Part shown: positions 28,748 to 36,991 of the stretch, piece after piece
Position numbering within the stretch: the stretch's first letter is position 1
Layout: the number at the start of each line of letters is the position of its first letter
Assembly (NCBI RefSeq): GCF_021739025.1
Contig: NZ_JAKKOT010000005.1
Location: 310,001-374,000, forward strand
DNA from: Gordonia liuliyuniae
GTDB taxonomy: Bacteria; Actinomycetota; Actinomycetes; Mycobacteriales; Mycobacteriaceae
Direction of reading: 5' to 3'
Length of the DNA: 64,000 nt
Notes under the pieces: generated by a model
Told to the model about the DNA's origin: nothing
What the model saw: only the letters and a program-made list of their open reading frames with translations
Database searches by the model: none
Translations under genes and position numbers: made by a program

Positions 28748-29360
28748 GCCTTCAGGATACCGGCAACGCGCCCCGTCGCAGCCAGGATCCGGTGGCCACC
28801 GCCTCATCGACGAGCCGCCAGATCTTCGCCCTTGACCTCACCATGCATCTGCCTGGTTCTCGTTCCGACGCGCAGATCCGAATTCTCTGCGACCACACGG
28901 TGGGCGCGACGCTGAGGCACGCAGAGAACGTCATCGACTTCGACCGGCGACTGCGCATGCTGGATGCTGGTCAAAGGAGGCGCGGCTCAGTGCGTTTCAG
29001 GGAATGCTCGGCGGAGAGCTTCAGCATCGCCAAGAAGGGTTGAGATCTGCAGCGCTCCGGTGCAGCGGGACCTCGAGTGCGAGTCGAATCCCCATCGAAT
29101 GGTCATGCGAATGATCATTCGCATGACCATTCGTGACCGCCGTCGGACTCACCATGGGGATCTCCGAGCTATCAGCTCGCCATGTTCCTAGCGATGTCCG
29201 TCGTGATCGGGCTGCTGTGACGCACGGAGTCGTGTTGATCACCTCACCCAGCCCAATCCTGGCCGCGGCGACTTCCACCAACGCCCATTCACGCTCTCGG
29301 AGAACACGTGCGTTGAGGTGAGTCTGCTCTGCGCACTTGCAGAGCCGAGTGAGCAGTCGT
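28748..29360. other. Unexplained stretch between MntA and mutM, with a 38-bp palindrome
   Basis: No complete gene is recognisable. A plus-strand frame from 28792 (begins MATASSTSRQIFALDLTMHL) is protein-like for about 60 residues but matches no family I know. Around 29101-29220 a single plus-strand frame reads SNGHANDHSHDHS then stop, then SYQLAMFLAMSVVIGLL then stop, which could be the end of a metal-handling membrane protein. The stretch is less GC-rich than its surroundings, and it may be foreign. Confidence 0.4.
29096..29133. repeat. Perfect 38-bp palindrome
   Basis: Each half is 19 bases: CGAATGGTCATGCGAATGA followed directly by its exact reverse complement, with no loop. The inner core ATGCGAATGATCATTCGCAT is itself AT-rich for this genome. 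It lies about 350 bp from the MntA start and 230 bp from the mutM stop. There is no T-run, so a terminator role is not obvious; an operator or recombination site is more likely. Confidence 0.9.
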
Positions 29361-30230
29361 CTACGTCCTGGTCCGCGGTCTGCGCTGACACTTCGGACAA
29401 TAGTAACTGGAGCGGTTCATGAAGCGCTCGCGCACGATCAGGGAGCCGCAGCGCTTGCACGGCTGCCCCGAACGCCCATAGACGTTCAACTCGCGGGAGA
29501 AGTAGCCCGACTGCCCGTTGACGTTCACATACAGTGCGTCGAACGACGTGCCGCCCACCTCGACGGCTGCGGCCATCACCTCGCTCGCCGCGTCGAGCAC
29601 GCCACGCAGCCGCGGCATGGACGTCCGGTTGGTCTTCTGCGCGCCGTGCACCCGGGCACGCCACAACGACTCGTCCGCGTAGATGTTCCCGATCCCGGAG
29701 ACCACCGTCTGGTCGAGGATCGCACGTTTGACCTCGGTCTCCTTGCGGCGCAGCACCCCGACGACCCGGTCGGGGTCGAACGCGTCCTCGAACGGGTCGG
29801 GTGCGATGTGCGCCACCGACTCCGGCAGGTCCCGCCCGCCGACCGCCACGAGGTCGTCGACGTGCCAGCCGCCGAACGTGCGCTGATCGACGAATCGCAC
29901 CTCACGCCCATTGTCGAGCGTGACGCGGATTCGCAGGTGCTTCTGGTGCGGGACGTCCGGATCGCTGATCAGCAACTGACCGCTCATGCCGAGATGGACG
30001 ACGACGGCGACCTCGTCGGACGCGTCGGCCCCGGTCAGCCAGAGGTATTTGCCGCGACGTTCGACAGCGTCGAATCGCTTGCCGCGCAACCGGCTCTCCA
30101 GGTCGGTGGCACCGCCGACGTGCCGGCGGACGGCGCGCGGGTGGAGCACGGAGACACCGGCGATCCGTCGGCCGGTGACGTGCGGCGCCAGGCCGGACCG
30201 GATCGTCTCGACCTCGGGGAGTTCAGGCAC
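29361..30230 (-). CDS. mutM: Formamidopyrimidine-DNA glycosylase (Fpg)
   Basis: DNA repair glycosylase and AP lyase that removes 8-oxoguanine and ring-opened purines, 289 residues. After the initiator, the catalytic N-terminus PELPEVETIRSGLAPHV is present (Pro2 Schiff-base nucleophile, Glu3). A helix-two-turn-helix with GIGNIYADESLWRARVH lies near residue 177, and the C-terminal zinc finger has four cysteines (CKRCG, CPKCQ). The GTG at 30230 is chosen because it places Pro second; an upstream Arg-rich lead is excluded. It is 7 bp from rnc. A divergent extra copy of its zinc finger lies 1.3 kb downstream. Confidence 0.97.
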   Translation of the reverse strand: MPELPEVETIRSGLAPHVTGRRIAGVSVLHPRAVRRHVGGATDLESRLRGKRFDAVERRGKYLWLTGADASDEVAVVVHLGMSGQLLISDPDVPHQKHLRIRVTLDNGREVRFVDQRTFGGWHVDDLVAVGGRDLPESVAHIAPDPFEDAFDPDRVVGVLRRKETEVKRAILDQTVVSGIGNIYADESLWRARVHGAQKTNRTSMPRLRGVLDAASEVMAAAVEVGGTSFDALYVNVNGQSGYFSRELNVYGRSGQPCKRCGSLIVRERFMNRSSYYCPKCQRRPRTRT

Positions 30231-30237
30231 GGGAGTG

Positions 30238-30981
30238 CTAGCTGCTCGCCGCCGCGGCATCGTCGGAGCGGCCGACGAAATCCTTCGCGTCGTTCAGCGC
30301 GCGCCAGGCGAGAGCCGCTGAATTCTGCTCGGCTTCCTTCTTGGTCCGTCCGGTCCCCTCGCCCAGTTCCCGACCGGCGACGACGGCGACCGCCGTGAAC
30401 TCCTTGTCGTGGTCGGGCCCGGTGGAGGTGATCTGATACTGCGGTTGCCCGGCGCCCTTCTCGGCCGACAACTCCTGGAGCGATGTCTTCCAGTCCAGGC
30501 CGGCGCCGAGCTCACCCGCGCGGGCGATGATCGGCTCGAACAGGTTCATGATGACCCGCTTGGCGGTCTCGATGCCGTGATCGAGGAAGAGCGCGCCGAA
30601 CACCGACTCGAGGCCGTCCGCCAGAATCGATTCCTTGTCGCGGCCGCCGGTCAGCTCCTCGCCACGCCCGAGGTAGATGTGTGCGCCCAGGCCACCTTCG
30701 CCGAGGTCGCGGGCGACACTGGCCAGCGCGTGCATGTTGACGACGCTCGCCCGGATCTTTGCGAGCTCGCCCTCGGGCCGGTCAGGGAACCCCAGATACA
30801 GACGTTCGGTGACGACGACCCCGAGCACCGCGTCGCCGAGGAACTCGAGACGCTCGTTGGTGGGGAGACCGCCGTTCTCGTACGCGTACGAACGGTGCGT
30901 CAACGCCAGCGTCAACAGTTCCGGGCTGATCTCGACGCCGAGCGCGTCGAGCAGGACCGACGGGTCGGGACGCTTGCTCAT
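30238..30981 (-). CDS. rnc: Ribonuclease III
   Basis: Double-strand-specific endoribonuclease for rRNA and mRNA processing, 247 residues. The RNase III signature [15 protein letters not shown] lies near residue 39, with its Glu and Asp metal ligands. The second metal site ([14 protein letters not shown]) is near 120. A double-stranded RNA-binding domain follows ([20 protein letters not shown] to [19 protein letters not shown]). The ATG at 30981 overlaps the DUF177 stop by four bases. The mutM-rnc-DUF177 order is conserved in actinobacteria. Confidence 0.97.
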   Translation of the reverse strand: MSKRPDPSVLLDALGVEISPELLTLALTHRSYAYENGGLPTNERLEFLGDAVLGVVVTERLYLGFPDRPEGELAKIRASVVNMHALASVARDLGEGGLGAHIYLGRGEELTGGRDKESILADGLESVFGALFLDHGIETAKRVIMNLFEPIIARAGELGAGLDWKTSLQELSAEKGAGQPQYQITSTGPDHDKEFTAVAVVAGRELGEGTGRTKKEAEQNSAALAWRALNDAKDFVGRSDDAAAASS

Positions 30982-31544
30982 GAGCGCCCGTCCGCGTCCG
31001 GGTCTTCCGGCGCCGGCTCGACGAGCTTGTCGGCGAGCTTCGCCCAGCGCGGATCGATGATGTCGTGACCGTGGTCGGGTTCGGCGTCGGCCAGCCGCAC
31101 ACCGCACACGTGGCACAGGCCGGGGCAGTCCGGACTACACACCGGCGACAGCGGGAGCTCGGTGGCGATCGCGTCGATGATCGTCTGCTCGAGGTCGACT
31201 TCTTCGTCGACGATCCGCTCGACGTCTTCCTCGTCGCTGGTCTTGTCCGTCTCGGAGTCGGGGTACGCGAACAGTTCGGTCAGGTACACCGAGACCGAAT
31301 CGTCGAGCGCATCGAGACAACGGCCACACTGGCCTGCCGTCGGCGCGCTGACCGTCCCCGAGACAAGTACGCCCTCGGTGACCGACTCCAGACGCAGATC
31401 GAGTTGGACCTCGGAATCGGCTGGGATGCCGATCATCTCGGCTCCGATACGGTCTGGCGTCACAACTGTGCGGTCGACCTCGACTAGCGAGCCGGCACGG
31501 CGCGGCACGCTGCGGATGTCGATGACGAAGGGCTTAACACTCAC
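30978..31544 (-). CDS. DUF177 (YceD-like) protein
   Basis: A 188-residue protein of the YceD family, which is linked to 23S rRNA or L32 metabolism in other bacteria. Cysteines typical of the family are present: CGRCLDAL near residue 76 and [20 protein letters not shown] near 142. The N-terminus [14 protein letters not shown] is standard. The GTG at 31544 is chosen; the upstream part of the open frame has no family match. In many actinobacteria rpmF follows directly; it is not seen here, and the next minus-strand gene upstream is sepIVA. It overlaps rnc by four bases. Confidence 0.9.
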   Translation of the reverse strand: MSVKPFVIDIRSVPRRAGSLVEVDRTVVTPDRIGAEMIGIPADSEVQLDLRLESVTEGVLVSGTVSAPTAGQCGRCLDALDDSVSVYLTELFAYPDSETDKTSDEEDVERIVDEEVDLEQTIIDAIATELPLSPVCSPDCPGLCHVCGVRLADAEPDHGHDIIDPRWAKLADKLVEPAPEDPDADGRS

Positions 31545-31578
31545 GATCAACGATTTTACGCGAGTGCTCAAGCCGGGG

Positions 31579-32373
31579 TCAGCCCGCCATCGGCGCAGGG
31601 CTGCGGTCGTCGTCGTGAGCGACGTCGACGCTGTGCGGATACTCGACGTAATCGTGCATGCCCGCACCGGTGCGCAACTGCTGGCGTCCGCGATTCACCG
31701 AGCGCAAGGTGCCGGTGAGGATGTCCTCGAAGTCGGCGAGCTTGTCGTCGACGTAGACGTCGCATTCGCCGCGCAGACGATCCGACTCGGCGTGCGCCGC
31801 GTCGACGATGCGCTCGGCCTCGCTCTTGGCCGCGGCCACGATCTCCGAGTCGGAGACCAGTCGCTGCTGTTCGGCGATGCCGTCGGCGACCGACTTGTGG
31901 TAGCTCGCATCGCCAGCTTCGACGGCGCGGGAAGCCTCCGAGCGTGCCCGACCGGTGACCGCCTCGAACTCGCGGTTCGCGCTGGCTTCCAGCCGATGTG
32001 CTTCCTCGGCGGCGGCGTCGACGGTCTGCTGCGCGTGGACGCCTGCCTCGCCGACGATGCGCTCCGCCTTGGCCTCGGCTTCAGCGAGCAGTCGATCCGA
32101 CTCCGCCTTGGCATGCGCCAACATCACCTCGGAGTCGTTCTCGGCTCCGGAGATCAGCTTGTCCGACGTCTCGCGAGCGTTGCTGACGAGAGTGTCGCGC
32201 TCGTCCAACACATCCTGGGCGTCGTCGAGCTCGGCGGGCAGCGCATCGCGCAGGTCGTCGAGCAACTCCAGCACGTCACCACGAGGGATGAGGCAGCCTG
32301 CGGTCATCGGGACGGTGCGCGCCTCTTCCACGAGAGCGACGAGCTCGTCCAGCGCTTCGAATACGCGGTACAC
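31579..32373 (-). CDS. sepIVA: Septum-associated DivIVA-like protein SepIVA
   Basis: A 264-residue coiled-coil protein of the DivIVA family matching SepIVA (Rv2927c), which acts in septation and polar growth in mycobacteria. The opening YRVFEALDELVALVEEARTV, then PMTAGCLIPRGDVLELLDDL is closely like the mycobacterial protein, and the following 180 residues are a nearly continuous Ala/Glu coiled coil (AKAESDRLLAEAEAKAERIV). The GTG at 32373 is the expected start. The neighbouring genes are the same as in M. tuberculosis (rnc, DUF177). The leader contains tandem repeats, described separately. Confidence 0.9.
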   Translation of the reverse strand: MYRVFEALDELVALVEEARTVPMTAGCLIPRGDVLELLDDLRDALPAELDDAQDVLDERDTLVSNARETSDKLISGAENDSEVMLAHAKAESDRLLAEAEAKAERIVGEAGVHAQQTVDAAAEEAHRLEASANREFEAVTGRARSEASRAVEAGDASYHKSVADGIAEQQRLVSDSEIVAAAKSEAERIVDAAHAESDRLRGECDVYVDDKLADFEDILTGTLRSVNRGRQQLRTGAGMHDYVEYPHSVDVAHDDDRSPAPMAG

Positions 32374-32385
32374 AGTAACTCCGAT

Positions 32386-32460
32386 CCGGCACAGTGGCCT
32401 CGAGATCATTGGGGCCTCGAGATCTTTATGGCCTCGACGTCTTTGATGCCATTGTGCCGG
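32386..32460. repeat. Three 17-bp repeats enclosed by an inverted repeat, upstream of sepIVA
   Basis: CCGGCACAGTGGC at 32386-32398 and GCCATTGTGCCGG at 32448-32460 are inverted copies with twelve of thirteen pairs. Between them, a GGCCTCGAGATC-type unit recurs at about 32395, 32412 and 32429 with period 17 bp. It occupies the sepIVA leader, 13-87 bp before the GTG, and may act as a regulatory stem or as the coaD terminator. Confidence 0.8.
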
Positions 32461-32503
32461 ATGTTGCGCCTGTGACTGGAGAGGTTCCGTCGGCGTGTCG
32501 GGG

Positions 32504-32992
32504 TTAGATCTCGTGGACCCCGTCGAGCTTGTCGCTAAGCGCGGAGTGGATGTGCGGTGCGAGGTAAGGAGTGACGTCACCGCCGAGCTTGGCGACCTCT
32601 TTCACAAGCGAACTCGACACGTGCGCGAACTTCGGGTCGGTGAGCATGAACAGCGTCTCGGCGTCGGCGAGCTCACGATTCATCTGCGCCATCGGCGTCT
32701 CGTAGGCGAAGTCGGTCGCCGACCGCAGGCCTTTCACGATGGTGGGCGCCTCGTCGTCGCGGAGCAGATCGACGAGCAGACCCGACCAACTCCGCACGTC
32801 GACATTCGACAGGTCGGCACAGTCACGCCGGATCAGGTCGATCCGCTCATCGATGGAGAACATCCCCTGCTTGTTGGGATTGACCACCACCGCGACGACC
32901 ACACGGTCGAAGCGAGCGGCCGTCCGCTCGACGACGAACCGGTGGCCAAGCGTGAACGGGTCGTACGATCCGGGGCACACGGCAGCACTCAT
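32504..32992 (-). CDS. coaD: Phosphopantetheine adenylyltransferase
   Basis: Penultimate enzyme of coenzyme A synthesis, joining 4'-phosphopantetheine and ATP to dephospho-CoA, 162 residues. The nucleotidylyltransferase motif PGSYDPFTLGH (T/HxGH type) lies at residues 7-17, and the second motif HVSSSLVKEVAKLGG near 125. Length is normal. The ATG at 32992 overlaps the rsmD stop by four bases; rsmD-coaD is a conserved pair. Confidence 0.97.
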   Translation of the reverse strand: MSAAVCPGSYDPFTLGHRFVVERTAARFDRVVVAVVVNPNKQGMFSIDERIDLIRRDCADLSNVDVRSWSGLLVDLLRDDEAPTIVKGLRSATDFAYETPMAQMNRELADAETLFMLTDPKFAHVSSSLVKEVAKLGGDVTPYLAPHIHSALSDKLDGVHEI

Positions 32993-33549
32993 GACGGCGA
33001 ATCTACCCGTTGCGCGAGTTGCACTCTCGAATCGCCGTACTTCTTGTCCGCCACGGCTTCGAGGCCGTCCGGCAGGTCAACCGCGACGCTCCGTGATCCG
33101 CGCTCGACGACGACCCACGCGCCGTCGGTCAACGCGGGAAGCACCAGCGCCAGGACCGCGGCGACGTCGTCGGACGACAGATCGTAGGGCGGATCGATGA
33201 AAACCAGATCGAACGGTCCGGCCGCCGCCGTGAGGAACGATTCGACGGTCCGATCCACCACCCGTACACGGTCGCCAGCCCGGCAGATCGCGACGTTGTC
33301 GCGCACCACTCTGGCTGCGCGGCGGTCAGCTTCGACGAGCACCGCCGACGCCGCCCCTCTCGACACGGCTTCGATACCGAGCGCGCCGGTACCCGCGTAC
33401 AGGTCGACGACGCGCAGGCCGTCGAGGTCTGCGCGGGCGCCCAGCATCGAGAAGACGGCCTCACGAACCCGGTCGGACGTGGGGCGGGTGGACTCGGCGG
33501 GGACCGCAAGCCGACGCCCCCCGAACTCTCCGGCGATAATTCTGGTCAT
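32989..33549 (-). CDS. rsmD: 16S rRNA (guanine966-N2)-methyltransferase RsmD
   Basis: SAM-dependent enzyme that methylates G966 of 16S rRNA, 186 residues. The SAM-binding loop VVDLYAGTGALGIEAVSRGA lies near residue 48, and the catalytic LVFIDPPYDL (DPPY motif) near 121. The start at 33549 (MTRIIAGEFGGRRLAVPAES) is the family start; the longer frame upstream is not used. Its stop overlaps the coaD start. It diverges from the sirtuin gene over 71 bp. Confidence 0.95.
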   Translation of the reverse strand: MTRIIAGEFGGRRLAVPAESTRPTSDRVREAVFSMLGARADLDGLRVVDLYAGTGALGIEAVSRGAASAVLVEADRRAARVVRDNVAICRAGDRVRVVDRTVESFLTAAAGPFDLVFIDPPYDLSSDDVAAVLALVLPALTDGAWVVVERGSRSVAVDLPDGLEAVADKKYGDSRVQLAQRVDSPS

Positions 33550-33620
33550 ATCGGAGAGCCATCCTATCTGGGAACCACTACCCGGGAACCCCAACCTGTG
33601 GACGGCCGTATCGTCGTGGC

Positions 33621-34541
33621 ATGCGGATGCGCGTCAATGCTTGGACACCGGCTCCACCGACCGTCGCCGACGCCGATCCCGTCGTCCGCGCCGACCAGGT
33701 CGCGCAAACGCTCGACGGGCGACGCGCCGTCGTACTCACCGGGGCTGGAGTGTCGACCCCATCCGGAATCCCCGACTATCGGAGCCCGGACGCCACCCCG
33801 CGCAACCCGATGACGATCGACCAGTTCCGCTCTTCCGCCGACTTCCGACGCCACTACTGGGCGCGCAACCACCTCGGGTGGCGCCACATGGACGCCGCGA
33901 CACCGAACGCCGCCCACGACGCCATCACCGACATGCAACTCGCGGGCGCGGTGACCGGAGTCATCACTCAGAACGTCGACATGCTCCACATGAAGGCAGG
34001 CTCGCGCCCCGTCCTCGACCTGCACGGCTCGTACGGCCGAGTGATCTGCCTCGACTGCGGCGTCCGGACGTCCCGACATCGCCTCGCCGAACGCCTCGAG
34101 GACGCCAACCCCGGATTCGCCGATCAGGTGCGTAGTGCGGGGGCGATCGAAGTCGCGCCCGACGCGGACGCGGTTCTGCACGACACCGCGGGGTTCGTCA
34201 TGGTCGACTGCACCGACTGCGGCGGCACCCTGAAACCCGACATCGTCTACTTCGGCGAGACAGTGCCGCGCGAGGTGACCGACCGGGCATACGCGATGGT
34301 CGATGACGCGGACGCGATGATAGTCGCCGGATCGTCGTTGACGGTGATGTCGGGACTGCGGTTTGTCCGCCGCGCGGCCGACGCAGGCAAACCGATCGTG
34401 ATCGTCAATCGCGGGGGCACGCGCGGGGACCGCTTCGCCGCCATCAAGGTCGATCACCGATGCGAGATCATCCTGCCACTCATAGCGGACATGTCGGTCA
34501 CCGAGGCCGCCTCGGAATACAAACATTTGACGTTACTGTGA
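33621..34541 (+). CDS. NAD-dependent protein deacylase (sirtuin, Sir2 family)
   Basis: A 306-residue sirtuin. The NAD fold shows VLTGAGVSTPSGIPDYRSP near residue 42, TQNVDMLHMKAGS near 115, and DLHGSYG, whose His is the catalytic base. Four zinc cysteines occur as CLDCG near 146 and CTDCGG near 197, and the NAD-binding end has VAGSSLTVMSG. It removes acyl groups from lysines and can regulate acyl-CoA synthetases. It lies about 107 bp before ectA on the same strand. The start at 33621 (MRMRVNAWTPAPP) is likely; a GTG-start variant cannot be excluded. Confidence 0.92.
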   Translation: MRMRVNAWTPAPPTVADADPVVRADQVAQTLDGRRAVVLTGAGVSTPSGIPDYRSPDATPRNPMTIDQFRSSADFRRHYWARNHLGWRHMDAATPNAAHDAITDMQLAGAVTGVITQNVDMLHMKAGSRPVLDLHGSYGRVICLDCGVRTSRHRLAERLEDANPGFADQVRSAGAIEVAPDADAVLHDTAGFVMVDCTDCGGTLKPDIVYFGETVPREVTDRAYAMVDDADAMIVAGSSLTVMSGLRFVRRAADAGKPIVIVNRGGTRGDRFAAIKVDHRCEIILPLIADMSVTEAASEYKHLTLL

Positions 34542-34647
34542 TTTATCACACATCGTATCGATGAACTGCACAAAGATCGGACATCCCGACGGCCCATCGA
34601 CCGTGCGGGTGACATCGTCTTGGTGGCTCGTTAGCCTCGATCAAGTC

Positions 34648-35172
34648 ATGAACCCGCAAACAGAGATCACGTTCGACCTGAAGGACCACCACGGTGTCGC
34701 CTACCGGCGGCCACGGGCGACCGATGGAATCAGAATGTGGGAAATCGCCCGCGACTCGCAGGTACTCGACGTGAATTCGAGCTACGCCTACGTGTTGTGG
34801 GGCGAAGATTTCTCCGAAACCTCCATCGTCGCCGTAGTAGAGGAGAGGGTTGTAGGCTTCGTCACCGGGTACCGCCGACCACGGGCAGATGACGCCCTGA
34901 TGGTGTGGCAGGTCGCGGTCGACTCCGATCAGCGCGGTAAGCGGATCGCCGGAACCATGTTGCGTGAGCTGTTCAAGCGCAACACCGGATCGGGCGTGAC
35001 CGCGATCCACACGACGATCAGCCCCGATAACGAGGCGTCGCAGGCTCTCTTCGCCGGCGTCGCCCGAGAACTCGGTTTGGAGTTCACCCGCGAGCCCTTC
35101 CTCAAGGCCGAACTGTTCGGCGATTCGCACGAGCCGGAAGACCTGTACCGGCTTTCGCCGGCGTCCGACTAA
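34648..35172 (+). CDS. ectA: L-2,4-diaminobutyrate acetyltransferase EctA
   Basis: Second step of ectoine synthesis: acetyl-CoA plus L-2,4-diaminobutyrate gives N-gamma-acetyl-diaminobutyrate. The 174-residue GNAT protein has YRRPRATDGIRMWEIARDSQ near residue 20, LDVNSSYAYVLWGEDFSETS, and VWQVAVDSDQRGKRIAGTML, the acetyl-CoA-binding segment. The ATG at 34648 gives MNPQTEITFDLKDHHG, the usual length; the open frame starts earlier but with no match. It is the first gene of ectABC, followed by ectB at 34 bp. Expected to be induced by high salt. Confidence 0.96.
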   Translation: MNPQTEITFDLKDHHGVAYRRPRATDGIRMWEIARDSQVLDVNSSYAYVLWGEDFSETSIVAVVEERVVGFVTGYRRPRADDALMVWQVAVDSDQRGKRIAGTMLRELFKRNTGSGVTAIHTTISPDNEASQALFAGVARELGLEFTREPFLKAELFGDSHEPEDLYRLSPASD

Positions 35173-35206
35173 AGACGACGCCGACAAAAAGTAAGGACAA
35201 TTCAAG

Positions 35207-36478
35207 ATGACGACGCAGAATAGCGCAGAGGCTGAAGACACCTTCGCCAAGTACGAATCCCAAGTCCGCTCCTACTGCCGCAACTGGCCGGCGATGTTCG
35301 ACACTGCCAAGGGCAGTTGGATCACCGATGTCGACGGTAATCGCTACCTTGACTTCTTCGCCGGAGCCGGTGCGCTGAACTACGGGCACAACAACCCGAA
35401 GTTCAAGGAAGCCCTGATCGACTACATATCGCGTGATGGCATCACGCACGGTCTCGACATGAACACCGTCGCCAAGAGCGAGTTCCTGGAGGCCTTCGCC
35501 ACCAAGATCCTGGCCCCTCGCGACCTGGACTATGTGGTCCAGTTTCCCGGCCCCACCGGCACCAACGCCGTCGAGTCCGCGCTGAAGTTGGCGCGCAAAG
35601 TCACCGGCCGCGAAGCCATCGTGAACTTCACGAACGCTTTCCACGGCATGACCCTCGGTTCGCTGTCGGTCACCGGCAACGCGATGAAGCGCGCAGGCGC
35701 GGGCATCCCCCTGGTCCACTCGACCCCGATGCCGTTCGACAACTACATGGGCGGCGCCCACGAGGACTTCAGCTGGTTCGAGCGCGTCCTGAACGACGAG
35801 GGCAGCGGTCTCAATCACCCCGCAGCCGTCATCGTCGAAACCGTTCAGGGCGAGGGCGGCGTCAACGTCGCTCGCGCCGAGTGGCTCCAGGGCCTGGCCG
35901 AGCTGTGCAAGCGCCAGGACATGCTGTTGATCGTCGACGACGTCCAGATGGGCTGCGGCCGCACCGGCGACTTCTTCTCCTTCGAAGAGTCGGGCATCAC
36001 GCCGGACATCGTCACGCTGTCGAAGTCGATCGGCGGCTACGGCCTGCCGATGGCACTGACTCTCTTCCGTCGTGAACTCGATGTCTGGGAGCCGGGCGAG
36101 CACAACGGCACCTTCCGCGGCAACAACCCGTCCTTCGTGACGGCCAAGGCCGCCATCGACAACTACTGGTCCGACGGCGCCTTCGCCGAAGAGACCAAGA
36201 GGAAGGGTCAGCGGATCGCTGACCGCTTCGAGGAGCTGAGCCAGCGCAACGAGGGCATCAAGCGTCGCGGCCGCGGCATGATCCAGGGCCTCGCGTTCGA
36301 TGATCCCGAGAAGGCGGGCAAGGCCTGCGCCATGGCATTCGACAACGGCATGCTGGCCGAGACCTCGGGGCCGTCCGACGAGGTCATCAAGCTTCTGCCG
36401 CCCCTGACGCTCAGCGACGACGAGCTGGACCAGGGCATGGACATTCTGACCGCATCCGTCGAGGAGGTACTCCGATGA
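35207..36478 (+). CDS. ectB: L-2,4-diaminobutyrate transaminase EctB
   Basis: First step of ectoine synthesis: transfers the amino group from glutamate to aspartate semialdehyde, PLP-dependent, 423 residues. Fold-type I signatures: [20 protein letters not shown] near residue 108, [20 protein letters not shown] near 141, the aspartate in [20 protein letters not shown] near 241, and the PLP lysine in [13 protein letters not shown] near 270. The start at 35207 follows AAGTAAGGACA. It ends in a four-base overlap with ectC. Confidence 0.97.
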   Translation: MTTQNSAEAEDTFAKYESQVRSYCRNWPAMFDTAKGSWITDVDGNRYLDFFAGAGALNYGHNNPKFKEALIDYISRDGITHGLDMNTVAKSEFLEAFATKILAPRDLDYVVQFPGPTGTNAVESALKLARKVTGREAIVNFTNAFHGMTLGSLSVTGNAMKRAGAGIPLVHSTPMPFDNYMGGAHEDFSWFERVLNDEGSGLNHPAAVIVETVQGEGGVNVARAEWLQGLAELCKRQDMLLIVDDVQMGCGRTGDFFSFEESGITPDIVTLSKSIGGYGLPMALTLFRRELDVWEPGEHNGTFRGNNPSFVTAKAAIDNYWSDGAFAEETKRKGQRIADRFEELSQRNEGIKRRGRGMIQGLAFDDPEKAGKACAMAFDNGMLAETSGPSDEVIKLLPPLTLSDDELDQGMDILTASVEEVLR

Positions 36479-36903
36479 TCGTTCGCACCACCAAGGAAAT
36501 CACCGGCACCGACCGCGAGGTCGCAGACCCGCACGGCAACTGGGTCTCGAAGCGGATCGTGCTCGGTGGTGACCACGTCGGCTTCTCGTTCCACGAGACC
36601 ACCATCAAGGCCGGTTCGGTCAACGAGTTCCACTACGCCAACCACATCGAAGCCGTCTGGCTCGTGGAGGGCGAGGGCGAACTCCTCGACCGCGAGACGG
36701 GCATCACCTACCCCCTCGCCGAGGGAACCATGTACATGATGGACAAGTACGACCGCCACACGGTCACGGCGAAGACCCAGCTGCGCATGCTCTGCGTCTT
36801 CAACCCGCCCGTCGTCGGCACCGAGGTCCACGACGAGAACGGCGTCTACCCGCTCGTCGAGGTCCCGCCGCGTGAGTCCGATCCCGGTCGGCACCGCGCC
36901 TGA
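36475..36903 (+). CDS. ectC: L-ectoine synthase EctC
   Basis: Last step: cyclises N-gamma-acetyl-diaminobutyrate to ectoine, with a metal bound in a cupin barrel, 142 residues. Seen: [20 protein letters not shown] near residue 43, with the metal-ligand Glu/Tyr/His pattern, and the conserved [20 protein letters not shown] near 82. The start ATGA overlaps the ectB stop. No hydroxylase ectD follows: the operon ends at a strong hairpin 22 bp after the stop, so hydroxyectoine is not made from this locus. Confidence 0.97.
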   Translation: MIVRTTKEITGTDREVADPHGNWVSKRIVLGGDHVGFSFHETTIKAGSVNEFHYANHIEAVWLVEGEGELLDRETGITYPLAEGTMYMMDKYDRHTVTAKTQLRMLCVFNPPVVGTEVHDENGVYPLVEVPPRESDPGRHRA

Positions 36904-36924
36904 GGCATCGGCGGCTAAAGCTCT

Positions 36925-36979
36925 AACGACTTCGGCACTTTCTTTCGGCTGTACGCCGAAAGAAAGTGCCGAAGTCGTT
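36925..36979. terminator. Bidirectional 25-bp perfect hairpin between ectC and proB
   Basis: Arms 36925-36949 and 36955-36979 are exact reverse complements (begins AACGACTTCGGCACTTTC) with a 5-nt TGTAC loop. It lies 22 bp after the ectC stop and 13 bp from the proB stop, so it can end transcription from both sides. Stem length is unusual. Confidence 0.9.
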
Positions 36980-36991
36980 TGGCGAGACCCC

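Noticed and set aside
17594-29360. The accessory segment as a complete prophage or integrative conjugative element
   Set aside because: No integrase, structural, replication or conjugation genes and no flanking direct repeats are seen; contents look assembled from several small events.
36925-36979. A riboswitch or attenuator in front of proB
   Set aside because: The hairpin lies downstream of the proB stop, not in its leader; position between two converging stops fits a terminator.
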